Source of the DNA: JBAQMG01 sp049302575
Lineage (GTDB): Bacteria > Bacillota > Desulfitobacteriia > Desulfitobacteriales > Desulfitobacteriaceae
Reading direction: 5' to 3'
Length of the DNA stretch: 42,361 nt
Assembly: GCA_049302575.1 (NCBI GenBank)
Contig: JBAQMG010000060.1
Coordinates: 1-42,361, forward strand
The translations under genes were made by a program, and so were the position numbers. The notes beneath the pieces are model-generated. The model was not told the origin of the DNA and ran no database searches. It saw only the letters and a list, made by a program, of their open reading frames with translations. Below are positions 23,657 through 31,625 of the stretch, piece after piece. Each line of letters starts with the position of its first letter. Within the stretch, counting starts at the first letter, position 1.

Positions 23657-24513
23657 TTTAAAAGTTCTTCCGTATTGAAAAAATAATGTTCATTACAGAA
23701 ATGGCAGACCATCTCTATGCCTTCAGCGGAGATAAGGTCTGCTATTTCTCGTTTGCCTAAAAGCAATAAAGTTTCACCCAGCTTAGTTTTAGAACAAGTA
23801 CACGAGAACTTAACCGGACGCTTTTCTAAAACGTGATGAGGAAGCCCCCCCATGAGTTGTCCCAGCATTTCTGCCATGTCCTTGCTTTGACTAGCGATGC
23901 TACTAATACCTGCTTGAAGTGTTTCTAAATGATCCTCCAATATTTGAATTGCTTCTTCCGAGACATGCGGAAGAGGCTGAAACAACAAACCACCTGCTCC
24001 AGCAACATGGTAATCCTTTTCCACTAGTACACCTAGCAACATCGCCGAAGGAATTTGTTCAGAGGTCCTCAAGTAGTGCACTAAATCCTCCGCAATCTCA
24101 CCGCTGATAAGCTGAACCATACCATTATATATTTCACCGTTTTCCAGAGTGCGGCTTACGACAAGTTCTCCCTTACCAACTGCACCGGCCACATCCAGTT
24201 TGCCTGGTGAACGTAAGGGGAGGTCAACTAAGGGTTCTCTGACATACCCTCTTATCTCCCCAAGAGCATTTCCTATAGTTACAATCCCACCTAAAGGACC
24301 ATCACCAAGGATCCTTAGTGTCAAATTTTCTGGCCCTTTAATAGAGCTAGCTAACAATAAGTTACCAGTCATTGAACGCCCCAAAGCCGCTGATGCCACT
24401 GGAGAAGTTTGATGGCGACAGCTTGCTTCTTCAACTGTATTGGTGGTACTGGCTAACACCCAACGAATTTCGCCCTTAAGCATTGTACCAACCCAAAGTT
24501 CATCATTAAACAC
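23638..24513 (-). CDS. hslO: 33 kDa redox-regulated chaperonin Hsp33
   Basis: Hsp33 is a holdase chaperone switched on by oxidation of a zinc-bound cysteine centre. The 291-residue protein keeps the four cysteines, CTC near residue 235 and CHFC near 268, in the family spacing CxC-x(about 30)-CxxC. SPVASAALGRSMTGNLLLAS and GPLGGIVTIGNALGEIRGYV are family motifs. The start is probably GTG at 24513, with AGGAG eight bases upstream, giving VFNDELWVGTMLKGEIRW, which aligns with the usual M-D-LxRGT start; ATG at 24483 is an alternative without a ribosome binding site. The C-terminal codons lie in an AT-rich repeat. Its upstream region contains an intron-like remnant. Confidence 0.93.
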   Translation of the reverse strand: MFNDELWVGTMLKGEIRWVLASTTNTVEEASCRHQTSPVASAALGRSMTGNLLLASSIKGPENLTLRILGDGPLGGIVTIGNALGEIRGYVREPLVDLPLRSPGKLDVAGAVGKGELVVSRTLENGEIYNGMVQLISGEIAEDLVHYLRTSEQIPSAMLLGVLVEKDYHVAGAGGLLFQPLPHVSEEAIQILEDHLETLQAGISSIASQSKDMAEMLGQLMGGLPHHVLEKRPVKFSCTCSKTKLGETLLLLGKREIADLISAEGIEMVCHFCNEHYFFNTEELLNLMHDA

Positions 24514-24626
24514 CCAGATCACTCCTAGTCTACGAATGCATATGAATCATTTTGTAGAAATTAGATGTCTATACCTGTGAAATCGCCTCTTGGCTTAAGA
24601 AATACCCAGATTTTATCGATTGATAT

Positions 24627-24932
24627 GTTGAGTAGACTGAGCCTCACGACCCCTGCTGCCCCTCTACGTACGTACCCAATTTAGGTATACAGCTCCTCAA
24701 AATATCATTTACACCATGTCATTGGAAACCTTAGTTGAAAAACATTCGGCCTCTCCAGTTTAAGATTCATAACGGGGCTCAATCACACTGCAGGCCTGTT
24801 GCCTACCTATTTACGCTTAACCGAAAGAATTACTCCTTCCAGCCCAAAACTCGCTACCAGTGAATGGCTAATCCTTTTCGGGGAGGTTTTCCACCCCCTA
24901 AATCACACAACATCGTCTGGAGCACTCTGCAC
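24627..24932 (-). mobile_element. decayed group II intron, 3' end (no ORF)
   Basis: Read on the minus strand, 24695-24662 contains GAGCTGTATACC, TAAATT and GGGTACGTACG, which resembles domain V (catalytic AGC, upper stem and CGT region) of a group II intron. It is followed by AGGGGCAGCAGGGGTCGTGA and GGCTCAGTCTACTCAAC, like domain VI with its branch-point CTACTC and the intron 3' end at about 24627. GTGCAGAG at 24932 could be a mutated GUGYG 5' end. The lower domain V stem no longer pairs, and no reverse transcriptase is present. It fills the gap between tyrS and hslO. Intron identity is from motif memory. Confidence 0.55.
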
Positions 24933-24962
24933 CAGAATCTTATGTACATTGTAAATCGAAAC

Positions 24963-26231
24963 TTAAAGAGCAAACTTTATTAGATAATAATTTTTTTTGC
25001 CACGACGAATTACAAGATATTTGCCTGCTAAGCGTTCCAATTGGGGAACCATAGCCTCAATATTTGTGCACCGAATATCATTAATATAAATAGCCCCACT
25101 CTGAATTGACTCTCGAGATTGCCGCTTTGAAGAAGCTGCTCCGATTTGTACCAATAATTCAACCAAGCTTATTTGATCATCTTCAACATTAGTCGAAGGC
25201 ACATCGCTAAGCCCCTCTTCAATTTCTTCAGCAGACAAATTTGTGAGTTCGTCAGTAAATAAGGCCTGCGAAATTTTTTCTGCCCGTTGCATAGCTGTTT
25301 GACCGTGAACCAAGGCAGTGACTTGTTTGGCCAAAGTACGCTGAGGATTTCTTTTTTCTGGTTCTGTCGCCATTTGTTCTGCTAATTCACTTATTTCTTC
25401 TAAAGAAAGGAACGTGAAATAGTTTAAATACCGTATTACATCACGATCGTCTGTATTGAGCCAAAATTGGTAAAACGCATAGGGAGAGGTCTTGTTAGCG
25501 TCCAACCAGATTGTCCCCGATTCGGTTTTGCCAAACTTTGTACCGTCGCTTTTTGTTACTAAAGGTATGGTTAGACCATGTATCACTTTATCTTCATTCA
25601 GAGTGACCCTACGAATCAAATCGATACCGGCGGTTATATTGCCCCATTGGTCACTTCCACCGATCTGTAGTTCACAGTTAAACATTTCATTGAGTTTCAT
25701 AAAATCGTAGGACTGTAAAATCATATAACTAAATTCCGTAAATGATATCCCTTTACTTAATCTCGATTCTACAGCGTCTTTAGCGAGCATCGTGCTTAAG
25801 GGGAAATTCTTACCGATATCTCTAAGAAATTCGATAACTTGCAGGGAACCCAGCCAGTCGAAGTTATTTGCCATAATTGCTGGATTTATCTCAGTTTCAA
25901 AATCCAAAAATCGTTCTAATTGTTTTCGGATTTTCAATGACCACTGATCGACCGTTTCTTTGGGGTTAAGCGTCCGCTCTGAAACCTTGCCACTCGGATC
26001 TCCGATCAGACCTGTACCACCACCAACTAAAGCAATCGGAATATGCCCGGCCTGTTGAAACCGTCTAAGCACCAAGATCGGAAGAAGGCTTCCTATATGT
26101 AAGCTATCGGCAGTGGGATCAAAGCCACAATAAAGAGTAATCGGATCTTTAGTCGTTCTGTTGTGCAAGGCTTCTTTATCGGTATTTTGATAAAGAAGAC
26201 CTCTATTTTGTAAATCATCTAAGATATTCAA
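24963..26231 (-). CDS. tyrS: tyrosyl-tRNA synthetase
   Basis: TyrRS attaches tyrosine to tRNA-Tyr. The 422-residue class I enzyme has the HIGH-type motif LHIGSLLPIL, GDPSGKVSERT, the tyrosine-binding QIGGSDQWGNI and KMSKS-type KFGKTESGTIWLD, plus a C-terminal S4 RNA-binding domain (SKRQSRESIQSGAIYIND). The start is TTG at 26231 with AAGGAG upstream. No T-box is present in its 195-base leader, unlike many clostridial tyrS genes. It diverges from the penicillin-binding protein gene. Confidence 0.97.
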   Translation of the reverse strand: MNILDDLQNRGLLYQNTDKEALHNRTTKDPITLYCGFDPTADSLHIGSLLPILVLRRFQQAGHIPIALVGGGTGLIGDPSGKVSERTLNPKETVDQWSLKIRKQLERFLDFETEINPAIMANNFDWLGSLQVIEFLRDIGKNFPLSTMLAKDAVESRLSKGISFTEFSYMILQSYDFMKLNEMFNCELQIGGSDQWGNITAGIDLIRRVTLNEDKVIHGLTIPLVTKSDGTKFGKTESGTIWLDANKTSPYAFYQFWLNTDDRDVIRYLNYFTFLSLEEISELAEQMATEPEKRNPQRTLAKQVTALVHGQTAMQRAEKISQALFTDELTNLSAEEIEEGLSDVPSTNVEDDQISLVELLVQIGAASSKRQSRESIQSGAIYINDIRCTNIEAMVPQLERLAGKYLVIRRGKKNYYLIKFAL

Positions 26232-26262
26232 GCTGAACTTCTCCTTCCTTTATAAGTAAGTA

Positions 26263-26291
26263 ATTATACTTTTTTTGTTTCTAAAAGACAA
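26263..26291 (-). promoter_or_regulatory. sigma-A promoter of tyrS
   Basis: TTGTCT (26286-26291) and TATAAT (26263-26268) are 17 bases apart on the minus strand. Confidence 0.8.
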
Positions 26292-26333
26292 TAGTATCTA
26301 TCAATAAAAAAGCGAATATTAGAGTGAAATCCT

Positions 26334-26360
26334 TTGCGACTTGTAAAAGTATGCTATAAT
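26334..26360 (+). promoter_or_regulatory. promoter of the penicillin-binding protein gene
   Basis: TATAAT at 26355-26360 is preceded by TGC (extended -10). The -35 is weak: TTGCGA at 26334-26339 is 15 bases away. Confidence 0.65.
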
Positions 26361-26426
26361 TTATAAGTGTATGTGAAGGAGTATTGTTAACATAAAGCCT
26401 CAGATAATTTACAGGAGGTAATAAAC

Positions 26427-29072
26427 ATGACAACCCGCTCAAAGTCGCCTATTTCAAAACGCATTAGGCGTTTATCAAAATGGCGCTTAACCCTGCTAAT
26501 AGTATTAAGCCTGATTGTTCTAACTTTTACTTCAGTAACAATTTTCATCATGGTGGCCGCTGCTCAAACTCCAGCTTGGGATCCAGCGTCCTTATCCGAT
26601 CAAAAACAGTCTTCTATCGTTCTGGATAAAGACGGCAATCAGATTGTCCTACTGCACTCCGACGAAAACCGCCAAACTGTCAAATTCCAAGATATCCCTC
26701 CTCAACTTCTCAAAACCTTTGTCGCAGTGGAAGATAAACGTTTCTACAGCCATTTTGGTGTTGATCCGATCCGAATTATGGGCTCTGCCGTACACGATAT
26801 TCTTTCTCGAAGTGCCCGAGAAGGGGCTAGTACAATCACAATTCAACTTGCTCGCAATGCTTTCATTGAAGATCCCACTGCCAAAAAACTGAGCCGAAAA
26901 ATCCAAGAAGCTACTTTAGCGATTCAGCTTGAGCACGAATATACTAAAGACGAAATCTTAACCTTTTATTTAAATAAGATTTTTTTTGGAGAATCTTCTT
27001 ACGGGATTCGTGTTGCAGCCAAAACCTATTTCGGAAAAGAATTGAAAGATCTTAATCCTGGTGAAGTTGCTATGTTAGCTGGTTTACCACAGGCCCCTAC
27101 GCAATATGATCCTTATCTACACCCAGAAAGTTCAAAAAACAGACGCAATATTGTCCTTAGCTTAATGAAAGATAACGACATAATTACACCTGCAGAATAT
27201 AGTAAATATAAAGACTCACCCTTTACTTATGTTGATGAAATGAAAAAAACCCGAGGTGGAGCTCAGAAAACTACTATTGCCGCTACTAATTACAAATTTC
27301 CCTATTTTGTAGACTATGTCATTGAGGAACTTGAATCAACTTATAATCTTACTCCAGACCAAATTTTCAGCGGTGGTCTCAAGATCTATACTACTGTCGA
27401 TCCCAAAATCCAAACCGCTGCCGAGACTATCTTTGCAGACTCAACTAATTTTCCAGAAGGTATGCCTGATATGCAAGTCGAAGGTGCTATGACCCTTATG
27501 GATCCCTCGAGTGGTTCCATCCGTGCTATGGTAGGCGGGCGTAGTTATACGACTAGAGGGTTAAACCGTGCTTGGTATTCGAAACGTCAACCTGGGTCTT
27601 CAATAAAGCCACTAGCTGTTTACGGCCCAGCAATAGAAAAAGGCGGCTATTTCCCAGGAACAGTCTTAGACGATATGCCTGTCAAATATGATGGTGGAAA
27701 CGGTAAAACCTGGGCCCCTAAAGATGATGATGGTGCTTGGGAAGGACTTATCCCTATGCGTTATGCTTTAGCACTTTCTCGAAATGTCTATGCAGTTAAA
27801 CTTCTGAAGCAAATAGGTGTTGATTATGGCTGGAAATTCGCTAAAGAACGCCTGGGACTTCCCCTTACTGATAATGACAAAGTATTAAGTTTAGCCTTAG
27901 GTACTGCTCAAGTTTCTACGCTAGACATGGCCTCTGCTTATAGCGTCTATGCCAATAACGGAATTCGCGTTACTTCTCATGCTATTGAAAAAGTATTAGA
28001 CTCCAAAGGGAATGCCGCAATTACCCCAAAAATCACTAAAGAGCGACAGGTTAAAGAAACAACTGCCTACCTTATTAGCGATATGTTGCGCGGGGTTGTG
28101 CAGTGGGGTACTGGAACTAATGCCCAAATAGGGAACTGGGCAGTGTGTGGCAAGACTGGCACTACATCCTTGGATCCTGAGAAATACGGTAAAAAATCCG
28201 GGAACCCAGATGCCTGGTTTGCAGGCTACACGCCTAATTATACTGGAGTGGTTTGGATGGGTTACGATTCTGACCCAGACGGAAAACACTATTTGCCTAA
28301 TGTTTATGGTGGAACCTACCCAGCTAAACTTTGGCAAAAGGTAATGACGGTCGCTTTAGCTGACATTCCGGTAATATCTAATTTTACCAAGCCAGAGGGA
28401 ATTGTCGGTGGTTCCTATGATACAAAATCCGGACTGCTACCTAGTAGTCTAACCCCACCTCAATTTATTTCCAGTGATATTGCGGCCAAGGGAGATTTTC
28501 CAACTAAAGTAAGCAATGTCTGGATTCAAAAAGATATTGATGCTGATCACCCCACCTTTTTGGCTGGGTCAGACACTAAAAATACAATTACCAAAGTGTT
28601 TTTACACGCAACAGGACGTGATTCCTTCACTCCATGGATTTCCAGTGAAGCTCCTTATAGAATGCCTACCGAGTTTTTCAACCCCGATGTCAATACCAAT
28701 GCAGCCTCTATTAATACTCCTACGACGATTTCAGCTATTACACCTCCCCCAGACAAAAACTCTACCATCCCAATTCTAGCTCTTGGACCGGTAATCTATG
28801 ATACTTCCTCCTATTTAGCTACGATACCACTGACTTGCCCCGTTTCTGATAGCGATAAATACTCAATTATCTTCTATATTAAACGACCAGACAAAACTAC
28901 AGTAACCTATACCTACAAGGACATAACGGTCAAATCTACATTTATTTCCATTCCGCTCAGTAACAACGTAAAGCAACCACCTACAGGGGACTATGATTTT
29001 ACGGCTGCCCTCCAAGATCCTTCCACTCCCACCCTTGGATCAACCTCCAACATGGTTCGACTAAAGCTTTAA
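26427..29072 (+). CDS. class A penicillin-binding protein (PBP1A type)
   Basis: Class A PBPs polymerise and cross-link peptidoglycan outside the membrane. The 881-residue protein has a basic cytoplasmic tail, one membrane anchor (LTLLIVLSLIVLTFTSVTIF, about residues 25-45), a GT51 glycosyltransferase domain with EDKRFYSHFGVDP and GASTITIQLARN, and a transpeptidase domain with the active serine in GSSIKP, SRN in the second motif and CGKTGTTS as KTG motif. The last 200 residues are a Ser/Thr/Pro-rich tail with a possible Ig-like segment. AGGAGG precedes the ATG by eight bases. It is monocistronic and divergent from tyrS. Confidence 0.95.
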   Translation: MTTRSKSPISKRIRRLSKWRLTLLIVLSLIVLTFTSVTIFIMVAAAQTPAWDPASLSDQKQSSIVLDKDGNQIVLLHSDENRQTVKFQDIPPQLLKTFVAVEDKRFYSHFGVDPIRIMGSAVHDILSRSAREGASTITIQLARNAFIEDPTAKKLSRKIQEATLAIQLEHEYTKDEILTFYLNKIFFGESSYGIRVAAKTYFGKELKDLNPGEVAMLAGLPQAPTQYDPYLHPESSKNRRNIVLSLMKDNDIITPAEYSKYKDSPFTYVDEMKKTRGGAQKTTIAATNYKFPYFVDYVIEELESTYNLTPDQIFSGGLKIYTTVDPKIQTAAETIFADSTNFPEGMPDMQVEGAMTLMDPSSGSIRAMVGGRSYTTRGLNRAWYSKRQPGSSIKPLAVYGPAIEKGGYFPGTVLDDMPVKYDGGNGKTWAPKDDDGAWEGLIPMRYALALSRNVYAVKLLKQIGVDYGWKFAKERLGLPLTDNDKVLSLALGTAQVSTLDMASAYSVYANNGIRVTSHAIEKVLDSKGNAAITPKITKERQVKETTAYLISDMLRGVVQWGTGTNAQIGNWAVCGKTGTTSLDPEKYGKKSGNPDAWFAGYTPNYTGVVWMGYDSDPDGKHYLPNVYGGTYPAKLWQKVMTVALADIPVISNFTKPEGIVGGSYDTKSGLLPSSLTPPQFISSDIAAKGDFPTKVSNVWIQKDIDADHPTFLAGSDTKNTITKVFLHATGRDSFTPWISSEAPYRMPTEFFNPDVNTNAASINTPTTISAITPPPDKNSTIPILALGPVIYDTSSYLATIPLTCPVSDSDKYSIIFYIKRPDKTTVTYTYKDITVKSTFISIPLSNNVKQPPTGDYDFTAALQDPSTPTLGSTSNMVRLKL

Positions 29073-29140
29073 CTAACCTTAACCGAATAAAGGCCCACAT
29101 TATACTTATATGATCCAAAATATATTGCTAAAGAGTATCA

Positions 29141-29174
29141 AAAGCCGCAGCTTTGCTAATTAAGCTGTGGCTTT
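29141..29174. terminator. bidirectional terminator between the PBP gene and mutS2
   Basis: AAAGCCGCAGCTT-TGCTAATT-AAGCTGTGGCTTT is a 13-bp stem with one G-U pair, with A/T runs formed by its own ends. It lies between convergent genes. Confidence 0.85.
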
Positions 29175-29203
29175 GCTATTTGCATTTCCTTACGCTTAGA
29201 AAA

Positions 29204-31567
29204 TCAATTTAATTCGACAACAGTTACCCCTAAATCTCCCTCGCCGTGCTGACCTATACGAAAGGTTCGAACATGAGGGTGTCCGCTAAGGAATTCTTGG
29301 ACACCTGCTCTCAACGCTCCGGTACCTTTACCATGGATAACATAAATTTGATTTATGCCTGATAGTATTGCATCATCAAGATACTTATCTAGTGCATAGG
29401 TAGCTTCCTCGACAAGCATCCCCCGCAGATTAATTTCATTTCTCAAGGTATTGGCTTTACTCATACTTAGTCTGCCTTCACCAGAAACTCTAGGCATCTT
29501 AATCGGCTCAGCTTGAACTAATCGTACCTCTGATAGTGGAACTGTAACCTTTAGAACTCCAGCTTGAACTTGAAGTTCTCCACTATCTGACGGAAGCTTG
29601 ATGATCTGCCCCGTCTGACGTAGTTTAGACATATAGACAGTCATACCCAACTTAAATTGTTCGGGAAGTAGTCCCGTCTTTTTACGAGCGTTTCCACTAG
29701 TAGCTTCCAATTTATCATTGAGCTGTTTTAGACCAGATCGAGCCTTTTCGATACTAGCTTGTTCTCGCTTATCTTTCTTTAAGGCTTCTTTAAGTTCCTG
29801 GATAATGACTTCCGCCTCACGCCTAGCCATTTGAGCTATCTCCCCTGCCTCCTCCCTAGCCTTGTCCAACAACTTATGATAGTCCTCATCCTGACGTAAG
29901 GATCGCTGTTCAATAGCCTTACTCTTTTGCTCTACTGCCAATAATCTTTCCTCAGCGGTCCTTTTTTCCACTTCTATTTCACGCTGGGTTTCCTTAAGAT
30001 TCTCCAATAAATCAGCCACTTGTAATTCCCGTTCGGTTAAAAAAGTCTTAGCCTTTTCTAGTACTTTGTCGTTTAAACCTAATCCGGCAGCAATGCTAAA
30101 GGCGTTACTTTTACCAGGTATTCCTACCAGCAAGCGATAGGTTGGACTCAAAGACACAGCATCAAATTCTACTGAAGCATTTTGCACCCCGGGCGTCTGA
30201 AAGGCAAATGTTTTAAGTGATCCATAATGCGTGGTAGCCACTACCCGACAACCTTGTTCATGTAACCTTGCTAAAATAGCCATGGCGAGTGCCGCTCCCT
30301 CAGTGGGATCGGTTCCAGCCCCAATCTCATCCAACAAGACTAACGACTTCTGATCAGCCAGATTAACAATATGAACGATATTTTTCATATGCCCTGAAAA
30401 GGTACTTAAAGATTGTTCCAGACTTTGCTCATCTCCAACATCGACGAAAATCTGCGTAAAAATACCGATCCGCGAATTTCCTTCAGCTGGTATATGGAGT
30501 CCGGCCTGAGTCATGGCCACAAGTAAACCGATAGTTTTTAAAGCAACAGTCTTCCCTCCAGTGTTAGGACCAGTTACCACCAGCATAGCAAAATCCTTAC
30601 CAAGCTCTACCGTCAGTGGAATCACCGTTCCTTGGATTAAGGGATGCCTAGCCTGTACCAGTTTCACCTCTTGAGCTGCAACCAAGAGGGGTGTTCCAGC
30701 ATTCATTTGCTCACTCAGACGAACTTTGGCCAAAATGAAATCTATGCTTGCCAAAACCTCATACAGCGTTCCGATTTCCGACGCTGAAGCTTGCACATAT
30801 TCAGCAAGTTTAGCTAGGATTTTTTGGATTTCTCGTTGTTCCTTAAAAATTATCTCACGCAATTCATTGCCTAAATGAACAACAGGCAGAGGCTCGATAA
30901 ACAGAGTTGCACCGCTCCCAGATTGGTCATGCACAATACCAGGGAAGGAGGAACGGTATTCCTGCTTAATAGGTACAACATAGCGTTCAGAACGTTGGGT
31001 AATCAAAGCGTCCTGAAGCATCTTCTGATAAGCGCTATTTTTCAGAATCCCCTCTAGACTATCTCTGATGCGTTGTTGCAACCGATTTCTAGAACGTCGG
31101 TATTCAGCAAGCTCTACAGTAGCGTTATCAGCCACCGCTCCATCTTCGTTTATACAATGACAGATTTCATCTTCAAGCTGTTTCTGTGGTTCAATAGCAG
31201 TCGCTAGCTCACGGAGACGTGAAAATTCCCCTTTTCCCTCGATAATATTTTGCCGTACCCGTCTCCCCGTGCGTAAGGTGTCACGCAACTCTAAAAGTTC
31301 GAGCGGATTAAGGGCTCCACCCCGCTGACAACGCTCAAGATAATTTCGAATCTCCTTGGCACCGCGTACAGAAAACAACGGATTTCCTCGCAATAGCTCT
31401 TTTCCCTCATCCGTCTCTCTCAATGCAACCGTAATTTTCTCCCGATCAGTAAACGGAACAAGAGTTTCAGCTATTTCTCCAGCTCGCGGTAAAATACAAT
31501 AGTCCATCAAAAACAATCTTATTTTATCAAAACCTAATTTTATCAGTACTTTATCTTCAATTGCCAT
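29204..31567 (-). CDS. mutS2: MutS2 (endonuclease/ribosome rescue ATPase)
   Basis: MutS2 is a MutS-related ATPase; it has been linked to suppression of recombination and, in Bacillus, to rescue of collided ribosomes. The 787-residue protein lacks the mismatch-recognition domain. It has Walker A VTGPNTGGKTVALKT near residue 330, Walker B LVLLDEIGAGTDPTEGAA near 410, a coiled coil at about 510-610 and a C-terminal Smr nuclease domain with the INLRGMLVEEA and VIHGKGTGALR motifs. GGGGAGAGG precedes the ATG. It is 58 bases behind the U32 gene and probably co-transcribed with it. Confidence 0.96.
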   Translation of the reverse strand: MAIEDKVLIKLGFDKIRLFLMDYCILPRAGEIAETLVPFTDREKITVALRETDEGKELLRGNPLFSVRGAKEIRNYLERCQRGGALNPLELLELRDTLRTGRRVRQNIIEGKGEFSRLRELATAIEPQKQLEDEICHCINEDGAVADNATVELAEYRRSRNRLQQRIRDSLEGILKNSAYQKMLQDALITQRSERYVVPIKQEYRSSFPGIVHDQSGSGATLFIEPLPVVHLGNELREIIFKEQREIQKILAKLAEYVQASASEIGTLYEVLASIDFILAKVRLSEQMNAGTPLLVAAQEVKLVQARHPLIQGTVIPLTVELGKDFAMLVVTGPNTGGKTVALKTIGLLVAMTQAGLHIPAEGNSRIGIFTQIFVDVGDEQSLEQSLSTFSGHMKNIVHIVNLADQKSLVLLDEIGAGTDPTEGAALAMAILARLHEQGCRVVATTHYGSLKTFAFQTPGVQNASVEFDAVSLSPTYRLLVGIPGKSNAFSIAAGLGLNDKVLEKAKTFLTERELQVADLLENLKETQREIEVEKRTAEERLLAVEQKSKAIEQRSLRQDEDYHKLLDKAREEAGEIAQMARREAEVIIQELKEALKKDKREQASIEKARSGLKQLNDKLEATSGNARKKTGLLPEQFKLGMTVYMSKLRQTGQIIKLPSDSGELQVQAGVLKVTVPLSEVRLVQAEPIKMPRVSGEGRLSMSKANTLRNEINLRGMLVEEATYALDKYLDDAILSGINQIYVIHGKGTGALRAGVQEFLSGHPHVRTFRIGQHGEGDLGVTVVELN

Positions 31568-31625
31568 AATCCCTAGCCTCTCCCCTTACGTTACCCTACC
31601 CATCTTCAAAGAAAACTCCGTCTTA

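Noticed and set aside
26232..26426. Possible T-box leader for tyrS
   Set aside because: The leader is under 60 bases after the promoter and contains no T-box sequence, specifier stem or terminator.
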